DNA of 64,000 nucleotides from Hemileia vastatrix (lineage: Eukaryota; Basidiomycota; Pucciniomycetes; Pucciniales; Zaghouaniaceae): the NCBI GenBank assembly GCA_030280995.1, contig JASXTE010000016.1, positions 11,352,501-11,416,500 of the forward strand, read 5' to 3'. Below the pieces are notes generated by a model, which saw nothing but the letters and a program-made list of their open reading frames with translations, was not told the DNA's origin and did not search any database. The position numbers and the translations under genes were made by a program. This document shows positions 31,653 through 43,254 of this stretch, in pieces (position 1 is the stretch's first letter; each line of letters starts with the position of its first letter).

Positions 31653-34004
31653 CTATGATTTTTTCTTTTTATACTTTTTTAGTAGAGTAGGAAGATTAGA
31701 TATCTCCTTCCCAGGTATCCAAGAATCATATTCAGATGATTTATTCTTGAATCTCAATAAGTATTCTGTACCTTTTTCAGCAGTTACTATTCTGTCATTT
31801 AGAATTTTTTCAATTTCTGCTGTTTCAGTGATTTCATTCGGGGTTTTCTTTGGTCTTCCCCTCCTTTTTGGAAATAAATCACTATTGGATGTGTAAGGTT
31901 TCAAAAGAGATATTGGAAAAACAGGATGTTTTCTGTCATATGTAGAATACAAAATAACCTCAACTGCATTATCTCCAATCATTCTTCTGACAACAAATGG
32001 AACAACAAATGGATCTTTCAATTTGTTATTACCTTGTAAGTGGAAGTGGACTGTAGAAATCAACACTTCATCACCCTTTTTAAAAGTGTATTCTTTATGG
32101 GATTTGTCCCATCTCTTCTTCTCATATTCAAATGATTTTTCAATACATTGTTGAGCATGATTTCTGCATAGTTTTTGCATTTGAAGAAAAGACTTTACAC
32201 CAGGGTGTATATCCAATTTAGGTATTTTGTTATTGAGAAGTTTAGCAGGAGTATTTGGAACATATCCAAGCCAGAGCTCAATAGGCTTTCTTTGAGTAAC
32301 AGAAGGAACAGTGCTATTATAAGTAAATTCCAACCCAGGAAGTAAGGTAACCCAATCATGAGTGAATATGTCATTATCTTTATATTCAAGGCCAAATGCA
32401 CAATACCTTCTAATCATGTCCTCTAAAGTCTGAATCATTCTTTCAGCTAAACCATCAGTCTGTGGATGGTGGGCAGTAGAAAGTTTCAGATCACAACCAC
32501 AAACATCCATCAGAGACATCCAAAATTCAGAAGTAAATTTAGGGTCTCTGTCAGAAACTATGGCTTTAGGAAAACCAGAAATATTAAACATATGAGACCA
32601 CCATAAGAAAGCTAATTCTTTAGTGGAAACATCCTTGTGAGTAGGGATAAATTTACACATTTTTGTGAATCTGTCCACAATAACCCAACAAGAGTTATAA
32701 CTGTCTTTACCAGCAATAGGTAATCCTGTTACAAAATCTATGTTTATTATCTTCCATGGTGCATCAGGAGGTTCAATATGTTGCATTAATACTGCTCTTT
32801 TACCAGTTAATCTTTTTGATTTTTGGTAAGAATCACAAGACTCAACATATAATTTTGTGTCTTCAGACATATTAACCCACCAAGCAGTGTTCTTAATTCT
32901 GATAATTGTTTTTCCAAGATCAAAATGTCCAGCCAATATGTCATCATAAAAACTTTTCAAGATGATTTCTTTTATAGAAGGAGGAATAACAATAACATTA
33001 CTCAACTTTCTCCTATAATATAGATATCCTTCATCAATTGAAAATTTACCTTTTTCCAAAGCCTTCTGGTACTTTGGTGGAAGGGTTTTAATTAATGCTT
33101 GTATTGAAGCATTCTTTGGATCATTTAATATGGTGCATAACTTTTTCAAGTCATTGTCCTTATCATATGAATCCAGAATAAGCTGTAATAGCTCTTCCTC
33201 CATATCAACTACATATATCCCATGAATATGAATAATTTCATCCTCAGAATCATTAGCAGGATTAGAGTCATTATTTGGTAAAGGTAACCTAGATAACATA
33301 TCCACATTTGAGTGAACAATACCAGCCCTATGAATAATTGTCATTCTCCCTCTGTATTCTTGAACAGCCAACTGCCATCTGAACATATGTCTGTTTGGTG
33401 TTTTCAAGTTTAAAAGGGATTTAACTGCACTGCAGTCAGTGACAAGTTCAAATTTCTGGTCATCTAGGTAATAATGAAGCTTTTCTGGAGCCCACACTAC
33501 AGCTAAACATTCCAATTGAGTAGCACCATATTTCAATTCACTATTTCTCAAGGTTCTTGAAATATAACAAATTACTACTTCTGAAACTTTACCATGTATC
33601 ACTTGTTTTTGATGGAGGGCAGCACCCAGACCAATGAAACTGGCATCAGTGTACAAAACAAATGGTTGATTAAAGTCAGGTAAAGCAAGAGTTGGTGCTG
33701 ACATCAAACAGTGTTTCATAGTGTCAAAGGCTCTTTGTCTTTCACTATTCCAGAAAAAAGAGACATCTTTTCTAGTTAATTGGGTAAGGGGTAAAGCTAT
33801 GACTTGGTAATTTTTAATATACTGTCTATAGTATCCACACATTCCCAAAAAACTTTGGAGCTCTCTAACTGTAGTAGGAGCCTTCACCTGTTGTATGGCT
33901 GCCACTTTGTTTTGGTCAACACATATCTGTAAGCCTGAAACAACATGACCAAGAACTTTTGAAGAATGGAAACAAAATTTACATTTCTTCAAAGCAAGTG
34001 TCAT
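31653..34004 (-). CDS. Chromo-A copy 3 RT thumb, RNase H, integrase, chromodomain (open frame)
   Basis: 783 codons, the longest intact frame in the window. RT thumb (LGHVVSGLQICVDQNKVAAI, MCGYYRQYI), RNase H (LYTDASFIGLGAALHQK, CYISRTLRNSELKYG), then the HHCC finger with AGHFDLGKTIIRIKNTAW and ESCDSYQKSKRLT, where a finger cysteine is tyrosine. Integrase core: NIDFVTGLP, IVSDRDPKFTSEFW and HHPQTDGLAERMIQT. Near the end GPF-like PFVVPFVVRRM and chromodomain EIEKILNDRIV with YLLRFKNKSSEYDSWIPG. It lacks the YIDD box, which lies upstream in another frame, so it is a 5'-truncated pol rather than a working gene. Confidence 0.93.
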   Translation of the reverse strand: MTLALKKCKFCFHSSKVLGHVVSGLQICVDQNKVAAIQQVKAPTTVRELQSFLGMCGYYRQYIKNYQVIALPLTQLTRKDVSFFWNSERQRAFDTMKHCLMSAPTLALPDFNQPFVLYTDASFIGLGAALHQKQVIHGKVSEVVICYISRTLRNSELKYGATQLECLAVVWAPEKLHYYLDDQKFELVTDCSAVKSLLNLKTPNRHMFRWQLAVQEYRGRMTIIHRAGIVHSNVDMLSRLPLPNNDSNPANDSEDEIIHIHGIYVVDMEEELLQLILDSYDKDNDLKKLCTILNDPKNASIQALIKTLPPKYQKALEKGKFSIDEGYLYYRRKLSNVIVIPPSIKEIILKSFYDDILAGHFDLGKTIIRIKNTAWWVNMSEDTKLYVESCDSYQKSKRLTGKRAVLMQHIEPPDAPWKIINIDFVTGLPIAGKDSYNSCWVIVDRFTKMCKFIPTHKDVSTKELAFLWWSHMFNISGFPKAIVSDRDPKFTSEFWMSLMDVCGCDLKLSTAHHPQTDGLAERMIQTLEDMIRRYCAFGLEYKDNDIFTHDWVTLLPGLEFTYNSTVPSVTQRKPIELWLGYVPNTPAKLLNNKIPKLDIHPGVKSFLQMQKLCRNHAQQCIEKSFEYEKKRWDKSHKEYTFKKGDEVLISTVHFHLQGNNKLKDPFVVPFVVRRMIGDNAVEVILYSTYDRKHPVFPISLLKPYTSNSDLFPKRRGRPKKTPNEITETAEIEKILNDRIVTAEKGTEYLLRFKNKSSEYDSWIPGKEISNLPTLLKKYKKKKS

Positions 34005-34006
34005 AT

Positions 34007-35045
34007 TTATTTCATCAATTTTCTGGAATACTTTACACAGGTGGTTGAGATGGTCCTCAAATGTTTTGAGAATATAATGATATCATCAATATAAACCATC
34101 AGCCATCCTTCAATTATCTCTTGATGGAATGTGTTATCCATGACTTTTTGAAAAACTAGAGGGGAAATTTTTAGGGCCAAATGGCTTCCTAATATACTTA
34201 TAAATACCCATATGATTGGCAATCATCAGAAAGTTCTGAGAATTTTTCTCAACAGGTACCTGGTGATATCCTTTGTTACCATCCAAACAGCTGATATATT
34301 TAGCACCCTGTAAAGTAGCATGTATAGAGCTAATTCTAGGTAAAGGGTAGATATCATCAACAGTATAAGTATTTAGTGCTCTATAATCACCACATAACCT
34401 GGCTTTATCTTTCTCATAAGAAATTAGGACAGGTGAGATAACACAATATTTAGGTGTTTCAACTACCTTTTCAATAATATTCATTTTTAAAAGGGTAGAG
34501 ATATTGTCTTCAATATCTTTTCTCTTTGTGGGAGAAGCAGGATAAGGCTTCTTCTTTAAACTAGGTGGTATATCAGTTAATGGACAAGACAATGAAAGTT
34601 TCATTTCCTCTTTAACTAATCCCAGTTCATGTGACCCATGAGCAAAGGCCATAGGAAAAGACTTTATCAAGTTAATGATGGAATCTTTATCCTCACCAGA
34701 AAGTTGTTCTCCAAAAGAGGCATTGTCAATTTCAGACAAAAGGGCATGCATCTCTTTTGTAGATCTTCCTTTACATTGAACTACAGAATTACATGTGTTC
34801 AATTCTGGTTTCAATAATTTTTTATGGGAGGAAATCTTAAATTTTCTCTTCCCATTCATCCCCATTGTGAAACATTGGTTTGAGGGATCCAATTTTATGC
34901 CATAATTGGTTAAAATATCATTCCCTACAATAAACCAATTGCTCAAGTTATCATTTTTCATGACAACAAAATCACAAATAGCTCTTACAAAACCATGGTT
35001 ATATTTAAAAAACACTGTGGCTTTGTATTTACCAATGGGGGACAA
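34007..35045 (-). pseudogene. Chromo-A copy 3 protease end and RT, frameshifted
   Basis: 34134-35045 covers the end of protease and RT up to KPFGPKNFPSSFSKSHG, the same two-base-insertion lesion as in copy 2. The catalytic VYIDDIIIFSK is then read in another frame at 34007-34222. Upstream, an extra C near 35065 separates this from the protease start. Confidence 0.9.
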
Positions 35046-35235
35046 AACAGAGCCATAACCTCTCCCAATTTTCAGAAATGATAGGCATCAGTTTTGATTT
35101 ATAGTCTTGATCCACTGAAGCAAGTGCTCTTTCAGAAACTACACTTCCTCCAGCTCCAGAATCCAGAACAACTTCAATGCTGGTTCCATCAATCAAGACT
35201 GGTGCCTTGAGAGGGGCAATAACAATTGAGTTATC

Positions 35236-36822
35236 CTAAATGTTCTTTATGATCTCAGCATATTCAAATGTAGATAAAGCATTATTATCAATATAAATAG
35301 TATTTAAATAATGAATATCCTCTTCCAGCATCAAGATTTCTTGTTGAGATTTATATGAAATATTTCTGGCACAATCACTTGATGTATCATCCAGTGCTAC
35401 TGTGTCATCAGCATGCTCCTCTGTTTGTTCTACAAGATTTATCTTCTTGTCACAAACATGGCCTTTCTGCCAAGGCTTGATGCACTTGAAGCAAGTGTTT
35501 TTTGCATAATTTTTTGGTGCAACAGGTGCAGAAGGTTTACCAACCTTTTCCAGAGGTTTCTGTTGGTAAGTGGAGGGTTTCTCCAAAGGGGTCCTAGGAA
35601 TGAATCTTCTGGCATCATACTTGTTGTTTAGAAGGATCTCATTGCAAGTATTAATGAAAGAAGAGGGCTCTCTGGAGAACTCAGTCCTAGCCACTATCAA
35701 GTCTCTGAGAGACATTGGTAATTTATAAAGGCTCCTGTCCTTCCATAACACAAACTCTATTTTTGGGTCCATAGCTCTAAAGATTTTAACAAGTTTCATT
35801 AAGAACTCAATAGGTTTATCATTAGAAAAACTATATTTAGTCTCCTCATACTGCCTTTGTTGAGCCATCCTAAACTTGGAGCCCCCAAATTGTGCTTTAA
35901 TTAATTTCTTCCAATCTTCCCATGAGTAATCATTCCCATCTAATAGGACAGATTCATACCACATAAGGGCTACATTGGTAAATAAAGAAATTAACTTTGA
36001 CACAACTTCCTCATCTGGGAGTTTGTAAGAGTTTTTCAAGTCATCAATTCCGCAAATAAATTGTTCCCAATCAGAAGAAGAATCACCTTCAAATGTAGGA
36101 TATTGGTCAAGTTTTAGCCAATTCTTTTGATTTGAAGGAGTCTCCTTAGTACTAGCTTGTTTCTGAGTAAGAAGCAGCTGTAACTTCTCCAATTGGGTTG
36201 TAATCTCATTGTTTAATCCTTCTGTTGAAGATCCTGGTGCATCATCAGTTTTTGATGGAAACTCAGGGGTATCAAAAGGTATTTCTGGAGCTATTTTTAC
36301 TTTAGATGAACTAGCCACAGGTAATATTTGAGCATCCTGCACTATATGTTCCTTCACAGAAATGTTAGAATATTTCTGGTCATTCAACAATGAGTTCAAT
36401 TTTTCTTCAATGGTTGTTAGTCTTGTTTTCATTCTTGGAAGACTAGATAAACTCTCATTGATGGTTGAAAAAGATAACTGATTTTTATTTTGAAAATATG
36501 AATAATGGTCATTCAATCTCTTCAGATTCATCTTATCTATCTCCAGCTCTTCACAATAGATAGATACAGTATCTTTGAATTTAGACAAATCATTTTTGAT
36601 ATTTTGCCACAAAGCAATCTTCTTTTCATGAGTTGCCTTATAGTTAAACAAATCATCAGAAACTTTCTGCAATTCACTCCTTAAGGATTGATACCCTTGC
36701 TCAGTTAATAAACCATTAAACTTCTGAGTTAATTGCATATTTTTCATAATATGATTCTGCTTTGCAATAATATCTCTCAAGTACTCATCATTAATCTTTG
36801 CTACATCTGGAGTGTTTCTCAA
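35236..36822 (-). pseudogene. Chromo-A copy 3 Gag main part and zinc motif
   Basis: 528 codons opening with RNTPDVAKINDEYLRDIIAK, through the Gag core (WLKLDQYPTFEGDSSSDW, SYKLPDEEVVSKLISLF) and zinc motif CFKCIKPWQKGHVC. It ends at a TAA (35236) where copy 2 has GAG. The protease active site (DSGAGGSVV) follows in 35046-35235 but outside this frame. Upstream a TAG at 36832 cuts it from the N-terminus. Confidence 0.9.
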
Positions 36823-37061
36823 TAAGGAAACTTAGTAACTTTCCAGACTCTCATAAAACTCAGGGTCTAGAGTTTCATCAATTACAGCCATATCAGAGTT
36901 AATCATTGAAGTAGCAATTAAAAGTAATGGATTAGATACATGAGTTATCTATCTACTGCTCCCAGCCTCTACTGGCCTCAAGGCTTCTTCTTCCCTCTCA
37001 GATTTACCTGAAGGAACAGAATCAGCTACAAGAAATGGCACTTGAGATTCAATAGAGGGGC

Positions 37062-37537
37062 TTACCAGGGTTTTCTGGGTATGACCATATTGGGCTTTAT
37101 TCTTCTTTTACCTCCTTGATAGGGGTGAGGAGGTGTGAGGCTGACCTGGTTGGGTCTTGACAAACCTGCCTGAGGTAACTGATGCTGATTTTGAGACAGG
37201 TAGTCCCACTGAGTGTTTAACCAGTCCCACTGCCACTTGGACACTTCCACCTTTTCTTGGGACTGAGGAGCCAATTGTTGTTGATCCCTGGGGGAAGAAG
37301 TTTCTTCTTCTCTTGAAGAAAGGTATCTATCTCTCTCACCTTTTCTTCCAGAGCATCTACCCTTGCCTTTAGTCTCAAGTTTTCTGTCCTTAGCTCCTTT
37401 ATGTGAGTTGACAGATTCTTTACCTGTTGAGGCAATGGCATCTTTTTTATCCTGAAGCCTTTTGGAAGTTCTTCTGGGGGGTTTATCATAGGCTTCTGAT
37501 CCTAAGTTGTGTCTACTAGGATTTCTACTTCTTCCAT
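37062..37537 (-). pseudogene. overlapping ORF-B in gag, Chromo-A copy 3
   Basis: Its ATG is 139 nt after the gag start, as in copies 1 and 2. A TAG (Q position) near 37504 and the indel near 37290 break it. Residues after the TAG show INPPEELPKGFRIKKM and the coiled coil, and the end is KPW with stop TAA inside GGTAAG. Confidence 0.6.
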
Positions 37538-37676
37538 CTCTACATCCTGTTTGGGGCAAAGATTTATTAATCTGAGAAATTCTTCTTGTTAAAGGAGAAC
37601 TTACAGAAGTAGGCTCATCATAATCAATCAAGTCTAGTTCCTCTTCACATGCAGCAGAACCACTTTGGTCAGTCAT
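37062..37676 (-). pseudogene. Chromo-A copy 3 Gag N-terminus, fused to ORF-B by an indel
   Basis: Starts MTDQSGSAACEEELDLID as in the other copies. After SSREEETSSP an indel near 37290 shifts the main frame into the +1 frame, so the ORF ends with KWQWDWLNTQWDYL and a final RKPW stop that belong to ORF-B. This natural fusion shows both frames side by side. Confidence 0.88.
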
Positions 37677-37784
37677 TTTAAGATTTAACTGAAATGAAGA
37701 AAAGAGACAATAAGATTAATTAGTCTTTATTTTTAATTTTTATTTAACAGAAATAAAATAAAAATAATAATAAAAAAAATCTTT

Positions 37785-38350
37785 TTAGGATAAAAATCAA
37801 CTAAATAAAATTAATTTAGCAATTCAAAAAAATAATAATTTAAAACCAGGATTATAATATAATCAACTGTAAAAATTAAAATTTTTATTAATAATTTAAA
37901 TTAATTATTTTCAGGATTTAAATCAACTAATTTATTACCAGGACTTAATGTCAACTGAAGTAATTAAATATTAATCTTTATTAAAAAATTTTTTATTAAA
38001 CTGATCACTTAACTACCAGGACTTAATATCAACTGAAGTAATTAAATATGAATTTTCATTTTAAAAATTTTATTAAACTGATAACTTAACTACCAGGACT
38101 TAATTTCTACTGGAGTAATTAAATATGAGTTTTATTAATTAAAAAAAAATTATTGAACAACCAGGACTCAAGGTCAACTGAAATAATTAATTATGAATTA
38201 TTTATTAATAATAAAAATATTATTGTCAGGACAATTTGTCAACTGGAACAATTAAAATTTAAATTGATCAGGACAAATTTCAACTGAAAAATTATAATAA
38301 TTAATATTAAAATATAATTATTTTATTACTTCTGGGACTAAGAACACTTA
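37785..38350 (-). repeat. leader array of short repeats, Chromo-A copy 3
   Basis: About ten imperfect copies of CCAGGACTTAATGTCAACTG and variants at roughly 40-75-bp spacing, colinear with copy 1. The inner units (GGACAATTTGTCAACTGG) are the best conserved. Confidence 0.7.
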
Positions 38351-38541
38351 TTGCTCTATTATGGTCAACCAGGAAAAAAAATATATAATAATAAAAATAA
38401 ATTCCAAATTACCAGACACCTCCCCCTGTAAAATGAGCAAATTAATGCCACTTACAGAGTGCTGAGTAAAAGGAAATACGCAGCAAATGAAGAATGAAGA
38501 GTAACCCACAAATAGTAATATCAATAATTACCACAATATAT

Positions 38542-38578
38542 CACTACGAGAAATCTGGGGGTGAACTGCTAGCAGTTC
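38542..38578 (+). repeat. left terminal inverted repeat with subterminal palindrome
   Basis: CACTACGAGAAATC then GGGGGTGAACTGCTAGCAG. Its inner end is a perfect 16-bp palindrome GAACTGCTAGCAGTTC at 38563-38578. Confidence 0.88.
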
Positions 38579-38844
38579 CCTTTTTTGAAACTATCAGGAA
38601 TTTGTCAGGAAACTGTTGGGAAACCATCCTGAAACTTTCAGAAAGATGTTTTTAAATCTGATGAAAAAACATTGAAAAAATAAACTGTCACAGATTGAAT
38701 CCAGAACAATCCCTCCTTGAGCAGAGCTTAAGAACCACATTGAACATCAGTTAATCTCAGGTTTGGCAAAAGGTTGAACAACATCACTTAGCATACCTTA
38801 ATATTCAAATATTAAACTTGAGTATATGTTGCCTGTATGATATA

Positions 38845-39225
38845 GATGCATATGCATTTGAATTTGCATGGTGGATACTTATTGCATGCTAAAAATTGAT
38901 GTGAAATGCCTATCTAAAGTGTATCCATAATGACTATGAAGAATAAATATGCATAAAGAATTTGCATAAAAATTTGCATAGTGATTATGCATAAAAAATA
39001 TGCATATTTTATATGCATAAAAATATGCATATTGAATATGCAAAAAAAAGGTGCATATATGTATATGAATAATATATATTAATATGCATATAAATCTGGA
39101 AATGAATATGCATATGAATATGCATAAATATGCATAATGATTGAAAAATGCAAAAAAATGATGCTTAACAAGTATATTTTATGCATAAATAGAAATATGC
39201 AATATGAATTCATATTGCATACAGA
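38845..39225. repeat. subterminal ATGCAT/TATGCA repeats
   Basis: Dense, irregular copies of TATGCAT, TTGCAT and ATGCATAAA on both strands. Clustered short motifs near CACTA termini commonly bind the transposase; that role here is inference. The right end lacks such a dense block. Confidence 0.7.
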
Positions 39226-40308
39226 TAACACTGGCAAACCATTTTGACCAAAACTCATACTAAATTTTCATTATGGACTAAAGGTGTGAGGGAAGGAAGA
39301 AAAACAGTCCAACGTTAGAAAAATGCTACATGCACTCATTTTGTAGCAGAGCAAATGAGAAGTGCTGAATTATGGTTGGTGCCCATAATTTAGTATGATA
39401 TCATAATTTTATTTAATTGTTTTCAATAGTGAAAAGACTTTAGGTCGGTTGGTATGGATCTAGCTGCGCCAGGGTCTAATCTAATTATTTTAACAATTTC
39501 TTAATAATTAACGGGCTTTAATACAAAAACAGGTTGTATTTTTTGTGGGATATTGGATATGATAAGGTCTTTTGTAAAAATAACTTATATTGTTTAAAAA
39601 TATTCCTGAATGAGATGTGGGATAATCACTACAAAAAATTGTAGTACTGTGGGCAATAAAATATATGCACAAGCAGTAAAGAAAGGACCAAGTGAACCCT
39701 TTTTGTGCAGTGGCAATCATTAGAGTGGAATTGTGGATGAAAAATATAATTCATTATTACCATTTTATTTAATCAAAAAATTTATAATATTAAAAAGAAC
39801 TATTGATTAATTGGTATTTGACCTTTGTGCCTCACTCATATTTATCATTTGATTGATTTTTGCCACCATTATGTTATTAATATTATAAGTATAGCAAAAA
39901 CTTGTGTGCCCAGCGCATACCGGGTGATGTTACACCTTTTATAATATTATTAAATAAAGGTAAAAAAATATGAAAATGATTTGTTTTACAAAAAATAAAT
40001 TGATATCCAAAAGCAATATGAGGGATAAAAAGGTAAAATTAAAGGGATCAAATATGAAATAAAAAATTAAAGTGAAATTCCTCCCATCAAGAGCAAGTAG
40101 ACATGATGGGGTGAACGCCCACCAGTGGCAATAAACTTGGACTATAATTTCTTTTTTGTAAAAATAAAAAAAAATCCACTGGAGCTTTACCAAAACTTCA
40201 GGATGAAAATTTCGCCATATCAAACAACTTCTAGTGCAATTATTGAAGAAAAATTCATTTTCATTGCAATAGAGAGAATTGATCACATCAGACTGCATGT
40301 GACCAAAA

Positions 40309-40346
40309 GTGTCCAGCACAAGTTCGGCCGAACTTGTGCTGGACAC
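40309..40346. repeat. satellite palindrome, unit 1
   Basis: 38-bp perfect palindrome; core AAGTTCGGCCGAACTT. One base change outside stops it reaching 46 bp. Confidence 0.9.
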
Positions 40347-40913
40347 ATTTATGACGAAGAGTAGCTAGGGTAGAATTTTTCTTCAGTTAATCTGGTATTT
40401 CTTATAAACATGTCAATTGGTACTTGATCTTTGTGCCTCACTCATATATATCATTTGATTAATTTATTGTCACCATTATATTATTAATATTATAAGTATA
40501 GCAAAAACTCGTGTGCCCAACGCATACCGGGTGATGTTACACCTTTTATAATATTATTAAATAAAGGTAAAAAAATATGAAAATGATTTGTTTTACAAAA
40601 AATAAATTGATATACAAAAGCAATATGAGGGATAAAAAGGTAAAATTAATCTCAAAGAGATCAATTATGAAAAACAAAATACTAGTAAAATTCTTGCTCT
40701 CAAGAGCCAGTAGAAGTGTTGAAAAAAATGGGAGCCATCAGGGCTAAATTGTAATAAGTGACCTTTTTTTTAAAGATAAAAAATTATACACCTGAGGTTG
40801 GGAAGAACAACAGGTGGATGATTCAGCTGAACAAAACTACTTGTAGTGAATTTAATAAAAAAAATTTTTTTTTTGCCATATAGAGAATTGATCCAATCTG
40901 ACTGCACGTGACT

Positions 40914-40959
40914 AAAAGTGTCCAGCACAAGTTCAGATAAACTTGTGCAGGACACTTTT
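40914..40959. repeat. satellite palindrome, unit 2
   Basis: Degenerate centre (GTTCAGATAAAC) with intact outer arms AAAAGTGTCC and GGACACTTTT. Confidence 0.85.
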
Positions 40960-41523
40960 CTGATGGAGAGTAGCTTGGGTGGAAATTTTCTTCAGTTCCT
41001 TCATCTTGTATTTCTCATAAACATGTCTACTGGTATTTGATCAGTCTGTATCTTTCATATTTATCATCCAATTAATATTTTATCACCATTATATTATTAA
41101 TGTTATTAGTATAGCAAAAACTTGTGTGCCAAATGCATACCATGTGAAGTTATACCTTCAATAATTTTTTAAAATAGATGTAAATAAATATGGAAAGGAT
41201 TAGTTTTAAAAAAATTAAATAGAAATTTAAAAGTAAAAAGTGGAATAAAAGAGTAAAATAAAAGTCAAAGAGTTCAAATATGAAAAAATTACTTGTAAAA
41301 TTCCTGCTATCAAGAGCAAGTAGAGGTGTTAAAGCAAATGGGAGCCATCAGGGCTTTATTGTAATAAGTGACCTTTTCTTTAAAGATAAAAAATTATACA
41401 CCTGATATTGGGCAGAACAGCAGGTGGATGATTCAGCTAAACCAAACTACTTCTACTGAAATTGATAAAAAAATTTTTTTTGTTGCCATACAGAGAATTG
41501 ATCCCATCTGACTGCACATGACC

Positions 41524-41569
41524 AAAAGTGTCCAGCACAAGTTCGGCCGAACTTGTGCTGGACACTTTT
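41524..41569. repeat. perfect 46-bp palindrome, unit 3
   Basis: 23-nt arms with no spacer, AAAAGTGTCCAGCAC on the outside and AAGTTCGGCCGAACTT at the centre. It would form a spacerless cruciform. Confidence 0.95.
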
Positions 41570-43208
41570 ATGATAAAGAGTAGCTAGGGTGCAGGTCTTC
41601 TTCAGTGCAACTCTTAATTTTTAAAACATTTCAAATGGTATTTTATCTTTGTGCCTCACTCATACATATTGTTTGATTGATTTTTTGTCTTAATTATATT
41701 ATTAATTATATAAGTATAGCAAAAAATTGTGTGCCAAATGCATACTGAGTGATGTTACACCTTTTAAAATATTATTAAAAAAATGTATAAAACTATTAAA
41801 ATAATTTGTTTTAAAAATTATTAATTGATATCCAAAAGCAATATGAGGAATAATTGTGTACCTGTGGTTTGGATGAACTCTGGGTGGATAATTCAGCTAT
41901 ATCAAACTACATCTAGTAAAGTTTCTTATCAAATAATTTTTTTCATTGCCATAGAGAGAATTGATCCCATCTGACTGCACCTGACCAAAAGTGTCCAGCA
42001 CAAGTTCGGCCAAACTTGTGCTGGACACTTTTATGATAAAGAGTAGCTAGGGTGCAGGTCTTCTTCAGTGCAACTCTTAATTTTTAAAACATGTCAAATG
42101 GTATTTGATCTTTCTGTGTTATTCATATTTTATTATCTAATTAATTTTTTGTCATTAGAATATTATTAATTTTATTAGTATAGAAAAAACTTGTGCGCCA
42201 AATGCATGCCATTTTATATTACACCTTTTATAATATTATTAAAAAATGGAAAAAAAATATGAAAATGATTTCTTTTCCAAAATTATAAATTAATATCCAA
42301 ATGTAAAATGAGTGATAAAAAAGCAAAGTAAAAGAGATCAAATATGAAAAAGAAAAATTCAAGAAAAATTCCTGCCTTCAAGAGACAGTAGAGGTGTTGA
42401 AACAAATGGGTGCCATCAGGGCTAAATTTGATAAAGTTTAATTTTTTTTAAAGATAAAAAATTTTTCACCTGAGGTTTGTAAAATCTCAAGGTGGATAAT
42501 TCAGCCATACCAAACTACTTCTAATGTAATTATTTAGCATTTTTTCAAATTTAATTTCCACAGAGAGAATTGATCCCATCTGACTGCACCTGAACAAAAG
42601 TGTCCAGCACAAGTTCGGCCAAATTGTGCTGGACACTTTTATGATGGAGAGTAGCTAGGGTGGAAGTGTTTCTCAGTACATCAGTTTTTTGTTTTTCACA
42701 TTTCTATTGGGTTTTTAAATTTTTTTTATCATTCATATTTATCTTATAATTAATTTTTTGTCACCATATATATTATTAATTTTTCTAGTATAGCAAAAAC
42801 ATGCATGCCAAATGCAAAATTGGTGATGTTACAACTTTAATAATATTATAATATAAAGTTAAAAAAATATGAATATGTTCAGTATTTAAAAAAATAAATT
42901 GATATTTAAAATTAAAAAGAGTAATAAAAAAGTAAAATGAAAATAAATGGGATCAAATACGAAATAAAAAATACAAGTAAAATTTTTACTATCAAGAGCC
43001 AGAAGTGGTGTTGGGACAGTTGGTGACCCCTAGGTCAAGACTTGGTCTAAACTTACTTCTATGTATAGCTAACAAATTTTGACCTGAGGTTTGGACAGAT
43101 TTCCAGGGGAAAATTTTACAATATTAAACATTCTTTACTTCAATAATTGAGTGAAATATCATTTTTATTGCCATAGAGAGAATTTATCTCATATGACTTC
43201 ATGCAACC

Positions 43209-43254
43209 AAAAGTGTCCAGCACAAGTTCGGCCGAACTTGTGCTGGACACTTTT
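43209..43254. repeat. perfect 46-bp palindrome, unit 6
   Basis: Same sequence as unit 3. Units 4, 7, 9 and 10 differ by one or two bases; units 5 and 11 have a one-base loss. Confidence 0.95.

Noticed and set aside
39621..39720. CACTACAAAAAATTG as a second CACTA end
   Set aside because: No partner end.
39939..40346. 135-codon minus-strand ORF in the satellite
   Set aside because: It is part of a repeat unit and is shorter or broken in other units.
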